From assembly GCF_947242115.1 (NCBI RefSeq), contig NC_074719.1, forward strand, positions 36,499,512 to 36,563,511: DNA of 64,000 nucleotides. Direction: 5' to 3'. Positions 24,401 through 35,167 of this stretch are shown here, one piece after another (position 1 is the first letter of the stretch; the number at the start of each line of letters is the position of its first letter). The notes beneath the pieces are model-generated. The model ran no database searches and was not told the DNA's origin. It saw only the letters and a program-made list of their open reading frames with translations. Origin of the DNA: Biomphalaria glabrata. Taxonomy: Eukaryota; Mollusca; Gastropoda; Planorbidae. The translations under genes were made by a program, and so were the position numbers.

Positions 24401-25218
24401 CTTAATTTTTGTAAACCATTAGATTTTTTTTTTTTTTTAAATTTATTTTTTCTTTCTAGCTATTTCATGCTTGTCTTTTACATTATAAAATCTTTATTTC
24501 GAATCATTTTATTTCTCTATTTGTATTTCTTATACTTTATGAAGCTTGCTTGTTATTCCTATAATTTACTCCATTGGACTTATTTTTATTAATTGGTTAA
24601 TAAACTAACATTTTTTGTTCCTATGATTTTATTTCAATTTTGTAGCATATCAGCACTACTTAAGACATGTCTTACTGATTTTAGAAAATACAATAAACAT
24701 GCATATATATTTTTTTTTTGTGTACAGCCATTCATCCCTGAAGCAGTAAATCTTTGTTTTTGAGTCTTTGAGCTTACTGATTTTAGTAGTTAATTTTTTA
24801 TTTCTAATTAAAAAAAAAATAAGCCTGAAAACTATAAATTTATAAATAAATGTAGTGCATTAACAATAAAGTTTATACAATCAGTATGCTTACAACAGTT
24901 TTATATAGGTTATGTACAGAATAACAAATATTTAAATGTTAGATTGTATACCATTTACATGTATCTTAAAACATTTGAAATGTCTATTCAATATCTGTTC
25001 CTTTTTTTTAAAATAATATCTCATCAAATACTTTTCTTATTCCATTCCATTGAGGGCCAGTCTTTGAAAATGAAGAATGATGGGGCATAATTCTGACATT
25101 TAAAAAAAAATCTCATTTTATCCCGTACTATATATGGTACATGTTTCTTTGCAATGCATTTAAAATTACTGCTGGGAAAACAGCAGTGTTAATGAAATAC
25201 TGTTTGTGGACTAAACCT

Positions 25219-25254
<36 letters not shown>

Positions 25255-28200
25255 TTATTTATTTATTATATACTGCATAAACCATATTGTAGTCATAATT
25301 CATTAGCTAATTTTTATACTATTGCTTTATTTTATTTTTTGTCTTCAATAATATTAATTTGTTAGAAAAACAACACTAAGGTTATGTTTTGGGGTGAAAA
25401 CCAAATATTCTTTTTCAGTGACACTGTTGAACTAACCTATTTTTCACCCTAGTTTTATTACTTTTCTACACCCATCTACTTCAGAAAGAAATCTTAATAC
25501 ATTACTTTTTTTTTTATTTGCTTTATTTTTGTTAATTTGGGTTTAAAATATTAATTAAATATTATTATTATGTGATTGCTGCACAATCCATTTCCAACAA
25601 GCCTTTAAAAAAAACATTAATCCTCTATAAATATTGTTTCTTTTTGTATAAAATAAATGTAATTTTATTTACAGTGTTGATAAGTTATATACCTTGAGCT
25701 AGTTAAACAATCATTTTATGTGTCCATTATTTAAGACATGATTCAAATTTGTGCTCGTTAGTAACATTTCAGAACTTTACTAATGGGAATTTTCATTTTC
25801 AAAACAAAACATTATTCTGTAGAATATCAACAGCTGATAGATCTAACAAAGGGAAATTACTTCAGTGATTCCATACACCTGTTGAAAGCTAGTTCAGAAG
25901 AATAAAAAGTAATACATAAAGCGCTTAATCGTAATTTAGAAATAGAAAAACAAAACCTAATAAAATACTCAGAAAGACACAAAAGCTGATTTCTTATTCC
26001 ATATGCTAGGACAAATTTGTACAAAAGCTCCTTCTTACTTAGTGCTATCAGTGAATGTAATGGGCTGCCTGGATCAGCCAGGAAAACCAATGATTTAGCA
26101 GAGTTTAAGTCACTGATTAACATGCATTGCTAGATCTACATTAATGTGTTGGATGTAGTCATCTTCTTTTTTGAAGTAACGTCTGTAATGTATAAGATAA
26201 GATAGGAATATTTGTTTCAGGACTTTGTAATTTGTTTATTCTCTCTCTGCTCTCTAGTTTAGGGACAAAGCCAGCCAGGCTGGACAACAAGCTAGGTCTT
26301 TTTTCTTGTGGCCTGGAGGAGAGGCACAGCATTGAGAGTATCCCTCCCACCATAGCTGCCACTATTGGTCCACTGGTCAGTCAGGTCTCTCAGGTCAGCT
26401 TAAACATGTTTGCACTAGAACCATTCATTGATTTTGGATTGTTTGTTGAGAATAAAGATTCTGTACTAAAAATAATGATATGTTTATAATATCTTTGAGG
26501 GAATAGAAAAAACAACTGTCCAATTAATCATAACATATTTCCAATGAAGCAAAGGCTTTATCTTAGTCTGAATATATTTTATACTAGTGCATTATACATA
26601 CCAAAGTATGATGACAATGCAGAGGCTAGATAAAATATATATTCATACAACGGTCTTACTGTCAAAAACTTGCCATGGTACCCACGCATCATTATTAATA
26701 ATAACTACAATCAAATATTAATTATGTTGTGAAAAGTTTGGACAAGTACCTTAGACTAAGATACTTGTCCAAAACACAAACACTGCACCTCAAGTAACCA
26801 TTAATGGCCAACCACTAGAAATTGTTGATCACTTTTGTTACCTTAGTTCCATCATATCCAACAACACTCTATTGGATAAAAGACATAAACAACAGGATAG
26901 CCAAGGCAATGGCCACCATGTCACGGTTGCAGAAAAGAGTCTGGGACAACATATTGCTGACTAGCAGTACTAAAGCCCTAGTCTACCGGACCTGTGTGTT
27001 GAGCACCTTGCTGTACGGAAGTGAAACATGGTCAACCTACTCATGGCAGGAAAAAAAGCTGAATGTCTTCCACCTCCGATGCCTAAGGCGGATCTTTAAA
27101 ATAAGGTGGCAAGATAAGATAACCAATGCGGAAGTGCTACAAAGAGCAGGGTGCCAGGACATCCGCTCTGTTATCAGCAGCAGACGCCTTGGCTAGCTTG
27201 GCCGCATTTGTAGAATGCCAGCAGGTCGACTTCCACAGGACATCCTGTATGGCGATCTAATAGAAGGCAGGAGAGCCACTGGTTGCCCACTTTTACGTTG
27301 TACGGATGTATGCAAACGCGACATGAAGCTCTTCAAAATCGACACTGGCAACTGGGAAGAGGTGGCACTGGACAGATCCACATGGAGAGAGAGCATAAAG
27401 GAAGGGTCACGGATTGCAGATGTCATACACAACAGAAGCAGAAAGAAGGGTGAAAATGCAACGGTGCCTGGTGATTATAGATGCCCAACCTGCAATTGCA
27501 GCTGTGTATTAAGGATTGGCCTCTTTAGTCACACAAGAAATTGCAAAGGGAAAAGATCGTCTCTCGAGATGTAAAATGCCACAGATGTCAAAAGTTTCTA
27601 CAGTTGTTATATTATTTGTTTATTAAAATCATTTGTGAAGTTTGTGTATCAATTGAATAATTAAAATAAAAATAGAAGGGATCTCATCTCTTGTGTAAAA
27701 CTAAAATGAACAGACGCATCTAAAACTGCTATTTTAATGCATTTGTATTTTTTTTTGTTACTCTACTGACAGCTGTCTCACTCCTCCTCTACCTCATCTG
27801 TGATCTCATCAGACAGTGACAGCCCATCTTCACACACGCCATTCAAATCTTCAGATTCCTATGTCATCAAAGTTTCCATTGAAAGTAACAAGAACGATGC
27901 AGCGCATGTATATAAAAGTATTATGGTAAAGATTCAGTTAGAATATAGACTGTATAGAAGGGAAGGCTAGTGAGCAATTGAATTGGCTTTAAATTGTTGC
28001 ATATATGTTGAGAGATTATCTTTGGTATATATTTTATTTTCTTGCATTGGCCTAAACCATTCATTTTTTGTGTTCCTATAACTTGTCATCAAGGTTGTTT
28101 TTCCTTTGCTTCTATTTACTAGTTGCTGAACAGTGACCATACCCACACAGTTATTGAGAAAATTATTGAGAAATATGCACTGGAGGGACAAGCAGACAAA

Positions 28201-30076
28201 TATTGTCTTTTGCAGATTTTACCTGATGGTGGTATGTTGATGTTTTTTTTATGTTGTCTTTATTATGTCATGCTACCCTGCTTCAAAGTGGTGCCCGGGT
28301 GGAAGCGTTCTTAGGAGGAAATGATTAGGCAAAAGGGTAGCAAAATAAGACTCCCGTGGGGGTGCCTAAGGGGGTGCGAGAGTATCTTCATTGCAATGTG
28401 CGGAGTTGTAAAAATGCTCCCGCAAGCTTGTCACAATCCAGGTGCTTTTCACCGAGGGGCGGTTACATTAATGACGTGTCCTGCATGGTTAGCCTGGTAT
28501 AAGAAAGGAAAATGGCTGGGGTCCTGGTGTACGTGGCCTCTGACCCCCTGCCAGACAAAACAGTGTACACTGTTCCCCTTCAGGCCGGTGAGAGGGAGCT
28601 CTTGTTAGCTTTTGCTGGCCTAGAGTTCTAAGAACTGAAGGCTCAACTCTACCTGACAGTTTCAAGAAGAAAATATTGTCTTTTAAAATTTTAATAATAA
28701 AATTTTAGCTTATGCTTTAAATTTAATTCAAGTGTCATTTAAGATAAGATAAGATAATTTTATTGATGCAATCAAATGGAGATTCAATTTGACTACAATT
28801 GACAACCTCAGCATAACTACTTTACAAAAACAATATGGATGAAAAATTCGAACAACATTTGAAACCTTAGAGTCCTATACCTCATAACCTTTTATTTTAA
28901 TAGTCAGACTCTTAAAACTCACCAATCATGAAGAACATGAATATTCATAATGCAGTAGAATGAATGTTCCTCCTCCATCTTTCAGTTATGTTTATTTGAA
29001 CAGGTTTTTAGTGATTCAAATTTTTTTTCATCATCCTAAAGTTTTCATTAAATATGAGGCATTCTGCATCTTTGTTTTTTAACCTAGCAAGAAAATTCTT
29101 AGACATTTATCCACCTTGCATTCAATGTATGCTTTCATGTGATAGGACAGTCCTTGTGTGGCTCTATCAACCTTTATATCCAATTTGATACTTGTTCAAA
29201 AAAAGGTGGAATGAACCTTATATTTTGGATTCCTCAGTCTACTGTTGGGCGTCATTGATTGAGAGCTATAGTTTTGTCCTTGTCTATTGACTTGAATTTA
29301 GTAAGTGCTGCTTTGATCTTCCAGATTGTAGCAAGTACTTCAGGTTGAATTCTTTAAGAAAAAAAGCTTCCAAGTAGTTAGGCTGCCTGGTCGTATGGCA
29401 TGTGCTCTAGATTTTTTGTCACAATGTTTGCAAGTCTGAACCCTGCTTCCACTCCTTTCTTTGAAAGGAGGTATGGGCTTCGTTTATGAAGGAACATCCA
29501 AAACTAAAAAAAATAAAAAAACAACTAAAACAGCTCTTGGAGCCTGCAAACTTCATGACTTACTGTCTCTTTGGTCAACCAAAATGTAAGAATTAGTCCA
29601 TCACTGAGCTTTGACTTAATGTTTCTTTGGTCAACCAAAATGTAAGAATTAGTCCATTTCTGAGCTTTGACTTATTGTCTCTTTGGTCAACCAAAATGTA
29701 AGAATTAGTCCATCACTGAGCTTTGACTGACTGTCTTCACAGATCTTAGGTAACTAATAGAGCTGTTAGCTATAATCACAATTAAAAAAATCATAATCGC
29801 AACTCTACCTCAAAACTAGCATATGGAAAAAAAAAAGCTTGACATGCAAGTTCTGAATTCCATAAAATAAAAAAAGTTTTGATTCTAGTTTGATTGATAC
29901 ATTTTGTGTGCTTGTTTTTCTCTCCAGAACTTTTGATTCCAGACAGGGCCAATGTTTTCTATGCCTTGAATAACTCTGTGGATTTAACTTTCATTTTGAG
30001 GACCAGGCAGGAGTATGAAGCCATTAAACAGAAAAGAAAAATTGGCAGAACCCGGCCCAAAAAGCTCACCTTGTGA
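9415..30076 (+). CDS. RGL1: Ral guanine nucleotide exchange factor (RalGDS/RGL family), 740 aa, 17 exons
   Basis: The product should catalyse GDP release from Ral GTPases and bind active Ras through its C-terminus, linking Ras to Ral at membranes. Coding exons: 9415-9444, 12185-12292, 12396-12607, 13566-13628, 13785-13969, 15287-15420, 16405-16617, 17538-17641, 18098-18182, 18455-18544, 18861-19102, 19311-19379, 21239-21379, 26258-26393, 27773-27925, 28123-28231, 29928-30076. All junctions are GT-AG and all phases agree, giving 2223 bp with one terminal stop. Domains: REM about residues 50-200 ([13 protein letters not shown]); CDC25/RasGEF about 215-510 ([38 protein letters not shown]); Ser-rich linker 512-630; Ras-association about 634-722 (VFYALNN); basic tail. 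Human RGL1 is 768 residues. Exon 1 ([10 protein letters not shown]) is the least certain; its ATG has A at -3 and G at +4. Introns hold LINEs, SINEs, a hAT relic and a minisatellite. The closest paralogue could be RGL1, RGL2, RGL3 or RALGDS; family membership is firm. Confidence 0.92.
10884..11567 (-). mobile_element. hAT transposon relic in RGL intron 1, 684 bp
   Basis: The left end reads CAGAACCGGACTTAACCA and the right end, read inward, CAGGGCCGACCTTAGGCCA. The flanks CTAAATAG (10876-10883) and CAAAATAG (11568-11575) match at 7 of 8 bases, as expected for an ageing hAT target duplication. The interior keeps the C-terminal part of a hAT transposase on the minus strand (11089-11382). It is an internally deleted, formerly autonomous element. 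Confidence 0.85.
11089..11382 (-). pseudogene. hAT transposase C-terminal remnant, 97 codons
   Basis: The open stretch contains [20 protein letters not shown] and then [12 protein letters not shown], the conserved hAT C-terminal dimerisation block (family pattern: SER-FS-LK, LRSTM, RL-L-L-IE). The N-terminal BED zinc finger and the catalytic acidic residues are absent, and the element is only 684 bp, so this cannot encode a working enzyme. It is one unbroken frame at the end of the element. Confidence 0.85.
14225..14665 (+). mobile_element. CR1/L2-like LINE 3' end in RGL intron 5
   Basis: Translated pieces include [20 protein letters not shown] and [19 protein letters not shown], which are typical of the reverse-transcriptase C-terminus of CR1/L2-type LINEs. 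The copy ends in an ATAAGATAAGAT-type tail near 14656. Related 3' ends lie at 25885-26210 and 56940-57165. It is 5'-truncated and frame-disrupted. Confidence 0.75.
14865..15112 (+). mobile_element. tRNA-derived SINE, fullest copy in the window
   Basis: The head has an A-box-like TGGTCAAGAGG and a B-box-like GGTTCGACACC about 60 bp apart, as in tRNA-derived RNA polymerase III promoters. The body continues with GTTGTGTTTACTGAGCGCC and GCGCTCTGAGCATGC and ends in a (TAA)n-like tail. It lies in RGL intron 5 just after the LINE 3' end. Confidence 0.8.
17725..17915 (-). mobile_element. tRNA-derived SINE, second family, internally deleted
   Basis: On the minus strand the head carries GCTGAGTGGTAAAGC (A-box region) and GTTTGAATCC (B-box region). 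The end reads CATCTGTTTC and CTATAGGGCAGAT-like sequence when viewed on the plus strand. Compared with 23630-23905, the middle part around the GGCCAGCACAACGACC block is missing. It lies in RGL intron 8. Confidence 0.8.
19488..19948. repeat. 19-bp minisatellite, about 24 units, in RGL intron 12
   Basis: The unit is GCAGATAGATGTACATGAG. Two sites vary in an either/or fashion: GG versus GA before CAGATAG, and CAT versus CCT after GTA. Because 19 is not a multiple of three, all three minus-strand frames read through with a 19-residue period ([19 protein letters not shown]). These frames are artefacts of the array and not genes. Confidence 0.95.
21729..22406. mobile_element. Inverted-repeat DNA element in RGL intron 13
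   Basis: The left arm starts AGGTGACACTGCTTTGG and contains ATTTTGGCGATGC and TTTTGGCAC. The right arm, read inward, starts AGGTGACGTTTTGGCG and ends TATTTTGGCAC. The arms are about 50-60 bp each and about 570 bp apart. I could not identify a clear target duplication, so the superfamily is open. No coding is visible. Confidence 0.6.
23630..23905 (-). mobile_element. tRNA-derived SINE, second family
   Basis: Seen on the plus strand it begins with AACCTTGCAATCTATAGGGC, continues GTGTCATGTGGCCAGCACAA, and ends with the reversed tRNA-like head (GATTTGAACACTGGACCC). It is nearly full length. It lies in RGL intron 13. Confidence 0.85.
25221..25267. repeat. (AT)n and (TTTA)n microsatellite
   Basis: About 15 AT dinucleotides run straight into four TTTA units. 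It lies in RGL intron 13. Confidence 0.95.
25885..26210 (+). mobile_element. CR1/L2-like LINE 3' end in RGL intron 13
   Basis: It shares AATAAAATACTCAGAAAGAC, the CATATGCTAGGAC block and the AAGATAAGATA tail with the copies at 14225-14665 and 56940-57165. Only the last ~330 bp of the element is present. It ends about 50 bp upstream of RGL exon 14. Confidence 0.78.
26740..27590 (+). mobile_element. LINE 3' end with RT C-terminus and zinc-finger tail, RGL intron 14
   Basis: Translation gives [20 protein letters not shown] and [10 protein letters not shown], then in another frame [19 protein letters not shown] and [19 protein letters not shown]. After a TAG near 27195 the frame continues [20 protein letters not shown] and ends with CPTCNC and GLFSHTRNC, a C2H2-like terminal finger. 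It is the thumb and C-terminal region of a non-LTR reverse transcriptase, with one frameshift near 26865 and one stop. The RT palm is absent, so the copy is 5'-truncated. Confidence 0.85.
28265..28670. repeat. GC-rich block, possible unclassified repeat, RGL intron 16
   Basis: This 400-bp stretch is markedly more GC-rich than the intron around it and has sharp edges. It starts about 35 bp after the donor of exon 16 and runs to about 28670. No domain or tRNA-like head is recognisable. An inserted element is my best guess. Confidence 0.4.
29565..29745. repeat. 58-bp tandem repeat, 3 units, RGL intron 16
   Basis: Three nearly identical units contain TTTGGTCAACCAAAATGTAA and AATTAGTCCATCACTGAGC. 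Each unit carries the palindrome-like TTTGGTCAACCAAA. Low divergence suggests a recent local duplication. Confidence 0.88.
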
Positions 30077-33000
30077 TTTTATGTGTATGTGCATTGTTTG
30101 GGTGTATTCAGAGTGAAAGATTTGACTACAGCAGCCGTGACTGACCTAATTACCATCAGTGTCTTTTCCCCTGTTGGACAGGTTGCTGGTGAGTTGGCAG
30201 CACCTGTTGTGTGACATTAGTGGTGGTGTTGAAAAATATTTCCTTGTGTTGTTAGCTACGATAGAATTTCTGGCTCTGTAAAATATGTTATTTATTTATT
30301 TAACTAGTGGTATTTTTTGGTCAATGAGGCTAGAGTTTTTTCCCACCAAGACTCTATGGCAGCTTTCTTTCATCATTGGTTAATGATGGAAGGGCAGTGA
30401 TAAATAAACAACAGACTTTGATAAAAGATCATTTACTGTTGTGTGACACTTTAAAATGAGTTTAAAACCTGAAATCAGGAGAAGCCAGCAGGATTTAAAA
30501 TCAACTCTTCACTGCAGAAATCTGTGTCTAAAAAAACAGGATTCTCTTTCAGACATTATTTCTCAGGTAGTTTTTCCTTGTCTTTTGTCAAGTGTGTTTA
30601 TGATGCTTGTATATTTTTTTTTATTCTGTAGGAACTAGAGTTTATACATTTTTATTTATTATTTAAGCAAAGGTTTCCCCAAAGCACAGAAAATACAAAC
30701 TAAAAAAAAATTAAAATCTGGGATTTGGGATTTGTTTTTTCATCTGATTTAGTCTATTTTTAAAGAGATTGACCCTAGGTATTAAAGTAAAATTAAAATA
30801 CAAGACAAGATACATTTTTTTTTTCCTTTCAGGACAATAGTTTTGAAAAAATGATTATCTTATTAAAACATATTTTCTCTTTAAATCAAAATTTAAAAAA
30901 AAAATTCTTCAAAATTTAGAACAAAGATATTTGTTTTTCATAGAATCATTATTAAATTGTAGATTTGCATTTCAATTAACTTTTCAATACTTGTTATATT
31001 GTATACATTTAATTTGGGGAAGAAACTTTGTAAAGTTAATAGCAACAAAAATGAGTTGCTCTGTTCTGTATAAGACTTGAAGTTGAATTATTTTTTTGTA
31101 GTCATGCATTTAATTGTTTTTTTTTTTTATATACAACCATTAGTGTATTTTTAATATATTTCTATTAATACTAAAACATGTAATTGAATTTCATAGCGCC
31201 ATGATGCAGCATATATCCTTTATCTTGTGTATGTTTGTTTTATCATCAAGGAACAAGTTTTGATTTAATGTTTTGTTTCTTTCTACAACTTAAGTTTATA
31301 TTTGAACGCTGTTTAAACTTAACATTCTGCAAAACTATTTTTGTAAGTATAGGTGTTGTAACTCCACGCTTTTGTAAGCAAAAGATTATTATTTTTTGTT
31401 TTACTTGGTACATAAACTTTAAAAAAAGAATATTATCTTTAGATGTGCTTTATCTAAGATTGGTAAACTAATCTATATATATAAAGGACTTAAGTTTTTT
31501 AGTAAAGAACTTTATTTTGTTTGTTTTTCGCAATCAGATTGTTTTTGCTCACCATAGTGACAATTTAGAAACAACTTGATCTATTTTAATGTTGGTAACT
31601 TTGTAATATATTTGTGAACAACTTTGTTTTGTTAGGTTTTATTAGGGGAAACTTTTTCAATGTTTTAGTAAATGAACACTTTTGAAAAGAATGGATGGTT
31701 CTAGTTTATTTGTTGCTGTTTCACTTGTACATAAGAATGTACAAAGACAGAAAATAAAACAACAATAAGTTTGAAACTTATTGGCCTTTGAACCTGATTG
31801 TTAATATAATGGTGATCTTGGGTCTACATTAAGGCTCAACTAATGGCATTGCTTTACTAAAGTTTGACCATTGGCATTGTTTAATAAAGGCTTGATTATT
31901 GGTATCACTGAAATAAAAGCTTGGACATTGGCATTGCCTGGAACAGGGTTTGACCATTGCCTTTCTATTATTAAACAGGGTGACTTTTGTGTATTCTAGA
32001 GCTAATTAAGAATCAGTCATATACATTCTGTGGATCAACAGTAATAGACCATTGACATTATTAATAAAAGTTGCTATATATACATTAGATGGCTTAATGA
32101 CAATAAGCTCTGGGCATTTTCTATCCTCAAAAGGTAACTTTGACCATGAAATGGCTAAACACAGAGTCAGTTCAAGCTTGTAGTTCTGAACTACTTGGAA
32201 GAGCTGCTAATCAATGCTTACATGCATTCTGGCTAAACTGTTGACATCACTATAATGTCTTTTGAAGTATTGTTTTAAGATAGCTTAGAAAAAGTTAACT
32301 CTATCTATCTTGAAAATTTCATTATATGTGCAAATGTATGCTTATTTTTAATATTCTTAAGCTACTAGTTTATGAAGTAGGTATATTGGCCTTTTTTAAA
32401 AATATAGTAACAACTTGAAATAAGTTTTGTGATACCACTGTATAAATGGATAATTATTTCTATATTATTTTTATGATAAACCAGTCTATTAGTTGGGCAA
32501 AACTAGATTTGTGTCTTCTTCAAGTTTTTTTTTAGCATTTATGATTCTGTTTAAAGTGTATGAATTATTCTTGTAAAATTGGTTTTGAAATGGGAAAAAT
32601 TTTGGTTGGTTTGCATTTTGGATCAATCTTTTTATTTCGACTATTTGATTGAAGAAATCGAAATATTGTTTGATATGTGAATAAAATTAATATTTCAATT
32701 TATTTTAAAATATTTTCTATTTGTAACATTTATTTTTCCTAAAACAAAACAACGTAAATAATTATTGAATGGCAACAACTGAAAGCAACTAGTTACCAAA
32801 CAACAAACCTACCGTACTAGGAAAGAAATATTGATTAACTTGCTTGCTACAGTAAGAACTTTTGTTTTAATCAGTATCATTTCTAAACAACATTTCTATG
32901 GAAACCATAACTCTTCATTGGATGTAAGATACTGATTTTTATTGAAAGATTACAAAATAAATTAAACATTATCAATTTTAGACTAACCTGTGAGAAACAT

Positions 33001-33844
33001 CATGAATTATTTAGTTTAAGTTTCTCTTCGACCTCACTTCCTTCCCTTAGGTCAGTTTTATAATCAACAAAAATACATCCTCTAATCAAAAAAAGGTCGG
33101 TTTGTACAACTTAGGAAAAAAAATTGTAAATGCATATTATTATTTTGATAGCACAAAAAATGTTTTTTGTTTTGACTACCATTGAAGCACAAATATATCA
33201 TTGAATCAAAATTGTACATTTTTTTCAATTCATAAGTATTACTTTTGTTCAATGTAGTTATGCTGGTTTCATCCGGTATTTTTTTTTTTCATCTTTAGGT
33301 GCCATGCTTGCATCCTTTCTAGGATTGTTTTAAAATTTTGCATTTTTAACATTATTTTTTTTTAAGAGTGAAATGTTATCATTTGTTTCTATTATGAAAC
33401 GCAGTAAACAAATTCACTTTCTTCTTTACACCAACGGGTTCATTTCTCTTACTTAGGGAATCACTGAGAGCTTAAGCTCTTATTCTCTTAACTTCAGCTT
33501 AACCAAAGTTCATGAGCAGGTATGAAAGTTGTCTGTTAAATTGCAGACACAATTGATGGAATAGCAGGATCACTGATAAGTAGTCAACTTCTTGACAGTA
33601 GTCTTCCCCTTTATGTGACCAATGTTTTACATGTGTGTTATCAAGACATCAAAACTGTCCTTTTTGCCACCACAGACCTTCATTTCTCTATTCAAACAGA
33701 CTCCAGGAAGCCTTAAAAAAGAAAAAAATTCTCCCCACAGGTTATGAACTTGGGACCTTTGTTCAGCAGTCAAATATTTAACCACTGTGTCAACCTTCCC
33801 CATTATAAGACTCTCTGATGGGGTAGTCACCTTGTGCTATTCCT
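30077..33844 (+). other. RGL 3' UTR and downstream DNA
   Basis: No coding exon is seen. AATAAA hexamers lie at 30403-30408, 31753-31758 and 32680-32685, each followed by T- or GT-containing sequence, so any could be a cleavage site. The ORFs in this stretch (for example 30456-30638 and 31235-31471) are AT-rich with no domain. Confidence 0.45.
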
Positions 33845-34112
33845 TCTTTTGTCCCCTACACGTCTCTTTCTTTACAGAATATGTCCCCTACATGAGTCTC
33901 TTTCTTTACAGTATATGTCCCCATACACAAGTCTCTTTCGTTACAGTATATGTCCCCTACACGTCTCTTTCTTTACAGTATATGTCCCCTACACGTCTCT
34001 TTCTTTACAGTATATGTCCCATACACAAGTCTCTTTCGTTACAGTATATGTCCCCTACACGTCTCTTTCTCTACAGTAGTGGTAGTATATGTCCCCATAC
34101 ACAAGTCTATTT
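33845..34112. repeat. 30-bp minisatellite, about 8 units, splice-acceptor-like
   Basis: The core is TATGTCCCCTACACGTCTCT followed by TTCTTTACAG. Variants carry an extra CATGAG, CATACACAAG or GTGGTA block. Each unit contains a pyrimidine tract ending in TACAG, which resembles a 3' splice site. Several overlapping open frames result from the period and are not called as genes. Confidence 0.9.
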
Positions 34113-34636
34113 TGCATGATGGTCCTTGTTTGCTGCTATTCCATCATTTGTTCCTTAGAGCCAAGGATTGCTGATTTTATCATTTTCATTAACCCGGTTA
34201 TACACACTGCGAATCAATAAATGAATTCAATTGGAAATTTTCTTTCATGTTTTGATATGGTTGTAAGTATTTAAAACACTTTTTTTTTCTCCTTTGTTTT
34301 TTTGTATTTTGGAATTCTTCTATCTGTGCAATATTGAGTCAACAAATTTTCTCTTTCAAACTTTAGTTTTAGTTGTATACATATGTACACATATTAAATA
34401 TATATATATATATTGTTTTAAAAGTGTTTTTCTTTGAATTAAAACAATACTCCTTTATGTTGATGTCTCAGCTTATTTACAATGATGTTAACTTCAAGGG
34501 TAAAGGTGGTGGTGTCAACTTATTGATTTTCTTTAAAGCATCATTGCATTATGGGCTATATCTATTCACATACTTTTTGAACAACCTTGACCTTATGCCA
34601 GAGAATTGCTCCCTCCCCTCCTATCTCCTGCTTTTT
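34113..34636. other. Intergenic or 3' UTR, nothing recognised
   Basis: AT-rich sequence with a short (AT)n run near 34400. No exon-like or transposon-like feature stands out. Confidence 0.5.
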
Positions 34637-35167
34637 ACAAAGCTTATATCAACTCACTCTGTCTGTCTGGTCAAACGTTTGTACACAATATTTCTTCCAC
34701 GCCCAATCTCAGATTCAGCTTTTCCTTGACAACACATTGCTCAACACAATACAAAAAATTAACCAATTACGTAATTAACTATTGGTAATTAATTATTTTG
34801 TTTGATATCTTGAACAAGGGAAAGAAATAGTACTTGTCAGATGTGGTGGTATAGGTTGAATTAGTCGCCTTGAGGACTCTTGAGCCCTGAGTGAATTTTT
34901 TTTTGTATTTAAAAAAATGATCATGCAAACATTCACCAAGATACCTCCCTTCTTCCCTGCCCCTTTCCCAACTGGTCTAGACAAGTGATAGGATCTTAGC
35001 ACATTGAGAACATTATAAGCTAAACAAAAACAATTGGTAAAAATATTTCTTATCGCGGTAAAAATATTTCTTATCGCACAGATTTATTATGTCTAGGTCA
35101 ATTACATATTTAATTACATGACTGGTCCAGACTAATTGATACAATAACACTTAATATAAGCTTTGTT
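34637..35167 (+). repeat. Unnamed dispersed repeat family, copy A (about 530 bp)
   Basis: The copy starts CAAAGCTTATATCAACTCAC then TCTGTCTGTCTGG, passes ATTAACCAATTACGTAATTA, GAACAAGGGAAAGAA and TGTGGTGGTATA, and ends ACTAATTGATACAATAACAC. Parts recur at 39482-39935, 57215-57440, on the minus strand at 47478-47965, and as an end fragment at 4755-4822. No protein-coding capacity, tRNA-like head or clear inverted ends are visible. Confidence 0.75.

Noticed and set aside
33787-34174. ORFs of 74-110 codons
   Set aside because: They cover the 30-bp acceptor-like array and alternate the same peptide.
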